This document shows, in pieces, positions 1 through 5,310 of a stretch of 5,960 bases of DNA. The notes below the pieces were generated by a model. The model was not told the DNA's origin. It saw only the letters and a program-made list of their open reading frames with translations, and ran no database searches. The stretch lies in the NCBI GenBank assembly GCA_002413325.1, contig DHWT01000051.1, positions 1,296 through 7,255 of the forward strand, given 5' to 3'. Origin of the DNA: Chitinophagaceae bacterium UBA5175. GTDB taxonomy: Bacteria; Bacteroidota; Bacteroidia; Chitinophagales; Chitinophagaceae. The stretch's first letter is position 1. Each line of letters starts with the position of its first letter. The position numbers were made by a program, and so were the translations under genes.

Positions 1-263
1 CTCAGATGGGTTTCAGATAATTTATCCAGATCCAGCAGGATCACATCCTGGTCTTTCGTGGTCGGTTCACCCAGTGCGCTCTTCGTCGCCGTGTTTGTCG
101 ATTCAATGCGGGCCATGGATTTCGATTCGTAAATTTTCGTGACCACTTTACCCGTGGCCAGGGCATCTGAATAATCGTCTTCATAAATAAAAATACCCTG
201 GGCCTGGGGAAAGGCCGTTTTCAGAAGAGAAGTCAGGAAAAGGACCATTGTAATCTTTTTCAT
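1..263 (-). CDS. Secreted protein of unknown function, N-terminal part (possibly DUF4412-like)
   Basis: This is the first 87 codons of a minus-strand gene whose 3' part lies beyond the left edge. It starts at the ATG complementary to 261-263. The product opens with Lys-Lys and a hydrophobic stretch ending near FPQAQG (residues 18-23), a likely type I signal peptide. There is no lipobox cysteine, so a periplasmic or exported soluble protein is inferred. After the signal come a segment of alternating charge (KVVTKIYESKSMARIEST, about 40-57) and a segment reading DVILLDLDKLSE (about 73-84). That order, a strand with an arginine-containing 'MARIE' followed by an 'ILLDLDK' strand, resembles secreted DUF4412-type proteins of Bacteroidota, but the fragment is too short to be sure. 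A TATATTTG promoter box lies 57 bases upstream. The reading frame is open to the window edge. That it is a real gene is well supported; the family is tentative. Confidence 0.75.
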   Translation of the reverse strand, partial: MKKITMVLFLTSLLKTAFPQAQGIFIYEDDYSDALATGKVVTKIYESKSMARIESTNTATKSALGEPTTKDQDVILLDLDKLSETHL

Positions 264-436
264 TGCTTTTCGTTTTGAGGTTATTGTCCCCGACAGGCGG
301 CCTCCGGAGACTGCTTAAACAAATATAAAAGGATGTCCGGATGAATGCCGGCTGTTAACTCCGGATTTTTTTTTCCGGCTTCGCCTGATGATCCGACACC
401 CCTGATTTTCAATCCCTTTATTGCGCGTGCCTGACT
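264..436. other. Intergenic region with short inverted repeats
   Basis: This 173-bp gap separates two minus-strand genes. Besides the promoter box at 320-327 it contains CCGGA (361-365) and TCCGG (374-378) flanking a run of eight T on the plus strand. In the minus-strand transcript that run is A, so this is not an intrinsic terminator for the gene at 437-967. I see no additional gene: the open frame crossing this gap on the minus strand continues out of frame through the 437-967 gene and has no recognisable features. Confidence 0.5.
320..327 (-). promoter_or_regulatory. Bacteroidota -7 promoter box (TATATTTG) for the 1-263 gene
   Basis: The minus strand reads TATATTTG here, an exact match to the Bacteroidota -7 consensus TAnnTTTG. 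It lies 57 bases upstream of the start codon at 263, which would give a leader of about 50 nt. No convincing TTG or TTTG -33 element lies 17-23 bases further upstream, so the promoter rests on the -7 box and its placement alone. Confidence 0.4.
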
Positions 437-442
437 TCAGGC
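429..442 (-). repeat. Perfect 14-bp palindrome over the stop codon
   Basis: GCCTGA (429-434) and TCAGGC (437-442) are exact reverse complements separated by two bases. The palindrome includes the TGA stop (437-439) of the minus-strand membrane protein gene. In RNA it would fold as a 5-bp GC-rich stem with a 4-base loop. No U-run follows, so it is at most a weak or processed 3' end rather than a classic terminator. Confidence 0.35.
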
Positions 443-967
443 TGATCGTACCGGTAAGATGACGGCCAGCGTGCTGAGTAACAGAATACAGGAAACCAGT
501 ATGACAGATAGGACATTCCAGGCTTTCCGGGGTTTCTGATACCAATAAAAAACGATCAGGGAAAAGAGCAGGGTCTGTGGAAAAATTTCCAGATACCCGA
601 TAACCTGTTTTTGAAACGGAATGCTTGTATAGATGAATCCCTCCACCGAACCCGTTGCGGCTGCTGTTGTAGAGAGAACTGACAGTCCCAGTAAAAGCCC
701 CCACAGTTTTAACCAGCCATATTTTGTGTTCAGGAAAACATCCCTGAACCACCAGAGGGAAATTGAAAAAATAAATCCCCTGATCACCTGTAATGCCGGT
801 CCGGCTGAGACAGCTAAAGAATTCATGGGTTTCATAAAGCCGGAATAGGGAGCCGTCTCAAATAATTCCTTATAATTCAGAAAATGGGCAGCACAAACCC
901 CGGCCAGAAAATAGGTGATTACATGCGCCGCCGTGATTCTCCAAAAGAAAACCCCAAATGATTTCAT
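437..967 (-). CDS. Multi-pass membrane protein of unknown function (176 aa)
   Basis: I do not recognise a named family. The protein is strongly hydrophobic, with about five likely membrane segments near residues 8-30, 50-72, 86-103, 122-142 and 150-172, and it has no long soluble domain. Several stretches look like conserved signatures rather than generic membrane filler: a short N-terminal HFLNYKELFE region (28-37), SAGPALQVIRG (54-64) at the start of helix two, KYGWLKLWGLLLGLS (82-96), GSVEGFIYT (106-114) in a loop, and PQTLLFS (130-136). Polar residues buried next to helices (Q60, R63, E109, E127, Q131) could form a functional site in the membrane. The start (965-967) is the only ATG before the first helix. 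It lies 144 bp downstream of the DUF2165 gene on the same strand, so co-transcription is possible but not shown. Confidence 0.8.
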   Translation of the reverse strand: MKSFGVFFWRITAAHVITYFLAGVCAAHFLNYKELFETAPYSGFMKPMNSLAVSAGPALQVIRGFIFSISLWWFRDVFLNTKYGWLKLWGLLLGLSVLSTTAAATGSVEGFIYTSIPFQKQVIGYLEIFPQTLLFSLIVFYWYQKPRKAWNVLSVILVSCILLLSTLAVILPVRSA

Positions 968-1111
968 ATTCGTTTATTAAAGTGATCCTGCTAGGAAATA
1001 CGGGAATAAACAAAGCCAATTGCATATAACATGTAGCGGGTTTTCCGTACGGGCCGATTCACTGTACCTGTTGAAATGGTTTTGCAAGGCAGCGAACAGT
1101 ATCCGCAGGTA
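968..1111. other. Intergenic region, nothing clear
   Basis: This 144-bp gap lies between two minus-strand membrane protein genes. On the minus strand it has a TGGCTTTG sequence, one mismatch from the TAnnTTTG -7 consensus, about 50 bases before the start at 967, but no matching -33 element. No terminator hairpin with a U-run was seen after the upstream gene. Confidence 0.4.
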
Positions 1112-1606
1112 TCATGCCACCTGGTCATCCGGCTGGTTCTGATAGATCAGAAATAACAAAAAACATACGGTCAGCATAAATGCCGTAGGCTGACCGTTCC
1201 ATATTTTTGACTGCCACATCAGGAACCATTCCCCGCCCACGCTAAGAAAAATACTGAACCAGAGTACAACACCCAGAAATAAACCGGTCCTCAGGGCCTT
1301 CCCTGCATTTTTAAATGCTGCGGTATCCGCCCGGTACCTGCGCGCCATCCTGGTAACACCCAGGGCAACCCATATCGTTATTGCCATTTCCCATGCAATG
1401 ATAAACGTGTAGAAGACATGCTGCAACATTCGGCTGTTGATGGCCCGCCAGCCATTTTTTTCTCTTGAAAAAACATCTTCCATAGCGGATACTTTGCTTA
1501 CAAATTGAAAATTTACTCCATAATCTGTTATATTATTTATACAGACCAGCAGCATGTACAGACCCACGGAAATCCCAAAGAATATCTTTATCAGCCTGTT
1601 ATTCAT
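1112..1606 (-). CDS. DUF2165 family small integral membrane protein
   Basis: The 164-residue length and layout match the DUF2165 family of predicted small integral membrane proteins, whose function is unknown. Four membrane segments are visible near residues 8-26, 63-84, 105-124 and 140-156. The region between helices one and two carries the family-like NFQFVSKVSAMED stretch (32-44) followed by a Trp-rich WRAINS segment (53-58). Helix two contains the WEM motif (72-74). After helix three comes VGGEWFLMWQS (123-133), and the protein ends with NQPD (157-160); both are typical of the family. The start codon at 1604-1606 lies inside a short inverted repeat. The gene diverges from the ABC transporter operon. 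No clear TAnnTTTG box was found upstream. Family assignment is from recalled motifs. Confidence 0.85.
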   Translation of the reverse strand: MNNRLIKIFFGISVGLYMLLVCINNITDYGVNFQFVSKVSAMEDVFSREKNGWRAINSRMLQHVFYTFIIAWEMAITIWVALGVTRMARRYRADTAAFKNAGKALRTGLFLGVVLWFSIFLSVGGEWFLMWQSKIWNGQPTAFMLTVCFLLFLIYQNQPDDQVA

Positions 1607-1617
1607 TCGTAATGAAT
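1601..1617 (-). repeat. Inverted repeat over the DUF2165 start codon
   Basis: ATTCATT (1601-1607) and AATGAAT (1611-1617) are exact reverse complements around a 3-base centre. In the minus-strand mRNA the ATG start (1604-1606) lies within one arm, so a 7-bp AU-rich hairpin could partly mask it. The stem is weak and may be chance. Confidence 0.35.
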
Positions 1618-1777
1618 TTTCCGGTTGTAAATGAAAAGGACGTTTTGAAGCGATTGTTCAGCAGTACATATCAACAGCAGAATAATTGTCTATTTTTACT
1701 TTGTTTTCCCAAAATCCACATCGGTTGCTTCTTACGCATCGACTGATTGCAACCTCTAATAAATATCAATAAAAACG
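1607..1777. other. Divergent intergenic region upstream of the ABC operon
   Basis: This 171-bp region must hold the start signals for both the DUF2165 gene (leftward) and the transporter operon (rightward). On the plus strand, TATTTTTA (1691-1698) and TTACTTTG (1696-1703) each differ by one base from TAnnTTTG, but neither has a TTG element at the expected distance. The last 20 bases before the ATG at 1778 are A-rich with no Shine-Dalgarno sequence, as is common in Bacteroidota. The short open frames crossing the region have no recognisable features. Confidence 0.45.
1723..1754 (+). promoter_or_regulatory. Hairpin in the leader of the ABC transporter operon
   Basis: GGTTGC (1723-1728) and GCAACC (1749-1754) are perfect complements around a 20-base loop, ending 23 bases before the start of the substrate-binding protein gene. 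No U-run follows directly, so it is not a classic terminator, and I do not recognise it as a known riboswitch class. It may be a leader structure or the half-sites of a regulator. Confidence 0.35.
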
Positions 1778-2740
1778 ATGAAAAAATGGCTTTTATTTTC
1801 GGGTCTTGCCTTTTGCATGGCCTGCAATCATCAGCGGAATTCAGGAGTCCCTGTAATTGGATTTGCCGATGCATTTCAGGACAACACCATAGAACAGGCC
1901 AAAACCGGCTTTATGGATGCACTCCGGAAAAATGGTTTTGATGAAAAAAAAGGAACCCTTAAAATGATATACCGGAATGCACAGGGTAATATTCCTACCC
2001 TGACTCAAATCATCAGGTATTTTATTTCCCAACAGGTAACCCTGATCGCAACCAATCCGTCTTTGTCAACCATAACGGCCGTTCAGAACACAAAAGATAT
2101 ACCCATATTTATGATGGTATCCCCTACTCCCTCCTTAATGAAAATAAATGACAGCGCAGGCCGGCCGCCGGGGAATTTATTCGGCGTGGGGGAAACACTG
2201 GATTATATAGATACTTCCTTTTTACTGATTCCCAAAGTGGTGAAGCCAAAGTCTGGCCGGTTAACCGTGGGCATGATTTTTAACCAGTCAGAACCCCAGT
2301 CGGTAGAATCCATGGAACGAATCCGGAAACTGGCAGCCGGAAATCAAATCAAACTGATCGCCCTGCCTGTTAATTCCACGGCAGATGTGCAACTCGTTAC
2401 CGCATCCCTGCTCTCCGGAAATATTGATGTATTCTTTGCCAACCCCGATAATATCGTCTTCGAATCCTTTGAGACCATTATTCAGTCGTGCAATCAAAAA
2501 AATATACCCGTGTTCACCAGTGAGGCGGGTTTGGTCAGCAGAGGCGCTTTAGCTGCTTATGGCGCCGATATATATCAGTGGGGATACCAGGCGGGTGAGG
2601 AAGCTGCCATATATTTGAAAACGAAAAGCACGGCCGGACTTCACTGGGAAATGGTCAGGGTCAGGAAAAAAGTCTATAATCCGGCGGCCTCCAAAAAAAC
2701 CGGTTTAAGCATACCTTCAGATTTCCAACCTGTTCCATGA
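1778..2740 (+). CDS. ABC transporter substrate-binding lipoprotein (COG2984, PF04392)
   Basis: This is the periplasmic solute-binding component of an ABC importer. The start MKKWLLFSGLAF is a lipoprotein-type signal and Cys16 in CMACN is the likely lipidated residue, although the -3 position is Cys rather than the usual Leu; Cys13 (LAFC) is an alternative. The mature part has the two-lobed fold of the ABC_sub_bind family: VIGFADAFQDN opens lobe one (26-36), SQQVTLIATNPSLST (84-98) forms an edge of the pocket, NQSEPQSVESMERI (169-182) begins lobe two, and IPVFTSEAGLVSRGALA (243-259) is the highly typical family motif near the hinge. At 320 residues it has the usual length. Its stop overlaps the permease start (ATGA, 2737-2740), pointing to translational coupling. 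Relatives in Firmicutes have been linked to tryptophan or tyrosine; the ligand here is unknown. Confidence 0.92.
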   Translation: MKKWLLFSGLAFCMACNHQRNSGVPVIGFADAFQDNTIEQAKTGFMDALRKNGFDEKKGTLKMIYRNAQGNIPTLTQIIRYFISQQVTLIATNPSLSTITAVQNTKDIPIFMMVSPTPSLMKINDSAGRPPGNLFGVGETLDYIDTSFLLIPKVVKPKSGRLTVGMIFNQSEPQSVESMERIRKLAAGNQIKLIALPVNSTADVQLVTASLLSGNIDVFFANPDNIVFESFETIIQSCNQKNIPVFTSEAGLVSRGALAAYGADIYQWGYQAGEEAAIYLKTKSTAGLHWEMVRVRKKVYNPAASKKTGLSIPSDFQPVP

Positions 2741-3633
2741 GCCAGTTTTATTTAACAGCCCTCCAGCTTTCCATTTGCCTCGGCCCCATGGCCATGGGCA
2801 TTTTCATTACGATGAAAGTATTTAACATCCCGGACATCACGACCGATGGAAGTTATACACTGGGCGCTGTGGTTACGGCCGTTCTATTAAGCAGCCACTG
2901 GAACGCCCTGGCCGTATTGCCGGTATGCATGCTGGCAGGCGCTGTTGCAGGTACCTGTACCGGACTGATCCATACCAAACTCAGGATTGATGCACTGCTT
3001 GCCGGCATCCTGGTGATGACCGGACTGTATTCGGTCAACCTGATTATTCTCGGAAGGTCCAATGTACCGCTGATCAATATACATACGGTGTTCAATACGC
3101 TTTCCCTTTTCAGCACGGATCTTTATAATCAGTTATTTGTTGCCCTGGTTATGATCATCCTGTTGGTTTTTTTACTCCGCTATTTACTGTTAACGGATTT
3201 TGGCATTGCCATGCGCGCCACCGGGAACAATCCGGTGATGACCCAATCCATGGGCATCAACAATGATATCATTAAGATTATCGGTCTCGCGATGGCAAAT
3301 GCACTTACGGCACTCAGCGGATTCCTGGTGGCCCAATACCAGAATTTTACCGATATCAATATGGGCATCGGCATTGTCATTACCGGCCTGGGGTCAGTTC
3401 TGATCGCCGATGCGCTGAGGATATGGCTGAACGTGACCCATATCGGTCTGCAGATCCTGTTTGTCCTCGCCGGAAGTCTTTTGTTTCAGCTGGTTCTGGC
3501 ATTTACCCTGGCCATGGGGATTGATCCGAATTTCCTCAAACTGGTGACTGCTGTTTTCGTCCTGCTCATCGTGGCCCTGCCCAGGGTGAGCCGGCAATTG
3601 CAGGGCAGCCTCCCGAACCAAAGTAAAATATGA
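2737..3633 (+). CDS. ABC transporter permease (COG4120, branched-chain permease superfamily)
   Basis: This is the inner-membrane channel subunit of the importer. The 298-residue protein has about eight hydrophobic segments. It carries the diagnostic COG4120 signature FNIPDITTDGSYTLGA (29-44) after the first helix and a second one, HTKLRIDALLAGILVMTGLY (79-98). The cytoplasmic segment TDFGIAMRATGNNPVMTQ (153-170) followed by SMGIN is the expected coupling loop that contacts the ATPase, comparable to LivH/LivM-type permeases. The start overlaps the preceding stop by four bases (ATGA). Its own stop is followed by only six bases before the ATPase gene. A single permease gene is normal for this family, so the transporter probably uses a homodimer. 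Confidence 0.93.
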   Translation: MSQFYLTALQLSICLGPMAMGIFITMKVFNIPDITTDGSYTLGAVVTAVLLSSHWNALAVLPVCMLAGAVAGTCTGLIHTKLRIDALLAGILVMTGLYSVNLIILGRSNVPLINIHTVFNTLSLFSTDLYNQLFVALVMIILLVFLLRYLLLTDFGIAMRATGNNPVMTQSMGINNDIIKIIGLAMANALTALSGFLVAQYQNFTDINMGIGIVITGLGSVLIADALRIWLNVTHIGLQILFVLAGSLLFQLVLAFTLAMGIDPNFLKLVTAVFVLLIVALPRVSRQLQGSLPNQSKI

Positions 3634-3639
3634 TCTCCG

Positions 3640-4389
3640 ATGATTTCGCTTCAGAAAATCAGTAAAATTTTTAATAAAGGTAAAGTCACTGAGGTCATTG
3701 CATTGAACGAAATCTCCCTGCAGATTCATCAGGGTGAATTCCTGGTGATCGTAGGCGCCAACGGAAGCGGTAAAACAACACTGCTGAATGTGATGGAGGG
3801 CTCTCAAATGCCCACCACCGGCAGGATTGAGATAAACGGTCAGGATGTGACTCTTTTACCCGAATATAAAAGAAGCAGGTGGGTTGCCCGTGTTTTCCAA
3901 AACCCGCATAACGGCACAGCGCCCGATTTAACGATACTGGATAATTTCAGGCTCGCTGCTTTACGCACGCAACGAAAAAACCTGACCATCGGAATCAATG
4001 AAGCTTTTAAAAAAAAGGTCCGGGAAAAGATTGCCGGTTTAGGAATGGGCCTTGAAAATAAAATCAGCCAGCCCATGGGCAGTTTGTCGGGCGGCCAGAG
4101 ACAGGCCCTGACCCTGTTGATGTGCGTGATGGATGATACCGAAATATTACTGCTGGATGAACCCACCGCAGCATTGGACCCCCGGTCTGCCCTGGTCGTT
4201 ATGAATCTGGCCGATAAACTGAATAAAGATCTTGGTATCACCACCGTATTGATCACCCACAATTTAAAAGACGCACTGGTATACGGAAACCGCCTGATAC
4301 AAATGCAGGAGGGAAAGATTGCGCAAGACCTGAATACAGCAGAAAAAGCCGGTTTATTGCTCCAGGACCTATATACATGGTTTGAATAA
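3640..4389 (+). CDS. ABC transporter ATP-binding protein (COG1101)
   Basis: This is the cytoplasmic ATPase that drives the importer. All core motifs are intact: Walker A GANGSGKT (39-46), Q-loop VFQNP (85-89), ABC signature LSGGQ (149-153), Walker B ILLLDE (169-174) with catalytic Glu174, D-loop ALDP (178-181) and the switch His207 in ITHN. The segment VFQNPHNGTAPDLTILDN (85-102) is characteristic of the COG1101 subgroup that partners COG4120 permeases. At 249 residues it is a single-domain ATPase of normal length. The start at 3640 sits six bases after the permease stop and gives the usual MISLQKISKIF opening. An out-of-frame ATG at 3630 precedes it. It is the last gene of the operon and converges on the HD hydrolase gene. 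Confidence 0.95.
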   Translation: MISLQKISKIFNKGKVTEVIALNEISLQIHQGEFLVIVGANGSGKTTLLNVMEGSQMPTTGRIEINGQDVTLLPEYKRSRWVARVFQNPHNGTAPDLTILDNFRLAALRTQRKNLTIGINEAFKKKVREKIAGLGMGLENKISQPMGSLSGGQRQALTLLMCVMDDTEILLLDEPTAALDPRSALVVMNLADKLNKDLGITTVLITHNLKDALVYGNRLIQMQEGKIAQDLNTAEKAGLLLQDLYTWFE

Positions 4390-4430
4390 TTTATACAGGC
4401 TCTTTATAAACCGGGCCGTAATATATCATT
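4390..4430. other. Short convergent intergenic region
   Basis: These 41 bases separate the ends of the ATPase gene and the opposing hydrolase gene. TTTATA (4390-4395) and TATAAA (4405-4410) could form a 6-bp AT-only stem, but I see no GC-rich hairpin with a U-run on either strand. Termination here cannot be assigned from sequence. Confidence 0.4.
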
Positions 4431-5039
4431 TTAATATACTTGTTTCTGATGATCCAATATAAACCGGATGATTTCTTCGAGACTCTGATCTATGCGACTG
4501 ATAGCGTCGGAAATATCTTCCCGGTTTACCTGCGCGGCAAATGAGGCGGACTTCATTTTTTTGAGAACAGATTTTATATCCATGCCTTCATATCCGGTTG
4601 GCCTCACCAGCGCTGAGGCGTGGATCAATCCGGACAACTCGTCAAAAACATAGATCATTTTGTCCATCTTTGATTCGGGCTCCACGCCAAAATATTTTGG
4701 GCCATGAGAAGCGATACAGTGGATAACAGCCGGGTCAATATGGCGTCGTTCCAATTCTTCAATGATCATTTTACAATGGCTTTCCGGATATTTTTCCCAG
4801 TCCGCATCATGAAGCAAGCCTGCCAGTTCCCAGGCCCGGGCAGTCATTGGATCTGCTCCTTCTTTTTCGATTGCCCATGCTTTCATCAGTGCCGCCACCT
4901 GCTTCATATGCAGCTGCAGCTTTTCATTGGTCACCCATTCCCCGAGCAGCAACAGGGCTTCTTCCATACTTATCAGTGTACCGGCATGGGAGGAATTACC
5001 AAACTCAGTTCTGCCCAGATTCAAATGATGTTGTGACAT
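4431..5039 (-). CDS. HD-superfamily predicted hydrolase (COG2316-like)
   Basis: This is a predicted metal-dependent phosphohydrolase of the HD superfamily; its substrate is unknown. The metal-binding residues are visible in order: His44, the His77-Asp78 pair in AGLLHDADWE (73-82), His112 in SHG (111-113) and Asp133 in VFDELSGLIHA (131-141). The C-terminal part, ALVRP (143-147) and the basic KKMKSASFAAQVNRE stretch (160-174), is typical of the COG2316 type, in which the HD core is followed by a helical tail. From the ATG at 5039 the product is 202 residues. Family members usually begin at the position of Met25 (MEEALLLLGEW, start codon 4965-4967), giving 178 residues. The longer start is kept because a promoter lies just upstream of it and the frame is open; the N-terminal 24 residues show no family resemblance, so the shorter form is quite possible. 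Confidence 0.85.
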   Translation of the reverse strand: MSQHHLNLGRTEFGNSSHAGTLISMEEALLLLGEWVTNEKLQLHMKQVAALMKAWAIEKEGADPMTARAWELAGLLHDADWEKYPESHCKMIIEELERRHIDPAVIHCIASHGPKYFGVEPESKMDKMIYVFDELSGLIHASALVRPTGYEGMDIKSVLKKMKSASFAAQVNREDISDAISRIDQSLEEIIRFILDHQKQVY

Positions 5040-5067
5040 ATGTTTTGCTGATTGCTGAACGCGGTTC

Positions 5068-5100
5068 CAAATATAAGCTGTCCAGTAAACCGGAATACAA
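5068..5100 (-). promoter_or_regulatory. Bacteroidota promoter for the HD hydrolase gene
   Basis: On the minus strand TATATTTG (5068-5075) matches the -7 consensus TAnnTTTG exactly, and TTG (5098-5100) lies 22 bases upstream of it, within the spacing reported for Bacteroidota promoters. Transcription would start near 5061, leaving a leader of about 22 nt to the ATG at 5039 or about 94 nt to the ATG at 4967. Confidence 0.55.
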
Positions 5101-5185
5101 TATTTCTTTTCCCGTTGGCAGCAGATTTCATTCTGTTCCGGTGGGTTTGAGAGGAATTAATGACGGAGGTACGGCATACAATACA

Positions 5186-5216
5186 GGAGCGCTTTTTACG
5201 GAATTCACTGCGCTCC
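5186..5216. repeat. Perfect 7-bp GC-rich inverted repeat
   Basis: GGAGCGC (5186-5192) and GCGCTCC (5210-5216) are exact reverse complements around a 17-base spacer that begins with five T. Past one A-C mismatch (5185 with 5217) two further outer pairs can form (5184 with 5218, 5183 with 5219). It lies about 95 bases before the SDR start and about 85 bases upstream of the hydrolase -35-like element. It could be an operator or a folded leader; it has no trailing U-run on either strand. Confidence 0.4.
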
Positions 5217-5310
5217 CGTCTGGTTTGTAGCCGGGTACCCAATAAACTATGGAGCGATCCAACGGATGAATTGCCTGTTGTTAATACCTTTACTGTAAAA
5301 CATATCCATT

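Larger units (their letters stand above)
5040..5310. other. Divergent intergenic region between hydrolase and SDR genes
   Basis: This 271-bp region separates divergent genes. It holds the hydrolase promoter (5068-5100), an inverted repeat (5186-5216) and the 8-bp palindrome GGGTACCC (5233-5240). Upstream of the SDR gene, TACCTTTA (5285-5292) is one base off the TAnnTTTG consensus but lacks a TTG at the right distance. A plus-strand open frame reaches a stop at 5228-5230, but it has no start of its own within the region and no recognisable features, so no gene is called. Confidence 0.45.

Noticed and set aside
361..378. CCGGA-T8-TCCGG as an intrinsic terminator
   Set aside because: The T run is in the loop and on the plus strand. 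The nearby genes are transcribed leftward, so their RNA would carry A instead of U, and no plus-strand gene ends here.
315..752. Minus-strand 145-residue open frame overlapping the 176-aa membrane protein
   Set aside because: Out of frame with the much more convincing hydrophobic protein at 437-967. Its composition looks like a frame shadow.
3394..4262. Minus-strand open frames of about 140 residues opposite the permease and ATPase genes
   Set aside because: Antisense shadows of strongly supported ABC transporter genes, with no motifs.
4847..5230. Plus-strand open frame ending at 5230, whose tail reads like a plausible protein
   Set aside because: Its first two-thirds lie antisense to the HD hydrolase gene. 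The part in the intergenic region has no start codon of its own, no leader and no recognisable motif.
5021..5242. Minus-strand 73-residue open frame in the hydrolase-SDR gap
   Set aside because: Very basic, low-complexity composition. It overlaps the hydrolase promoter and start and shows no family resemblance.
5285..5292. TACCTTTA as the SDR promoter -7 box
   Set aside because: One mismatch to TAnnTTTG, and the nearest TTG is only 11 bases upstream, too close for the expected spacing.
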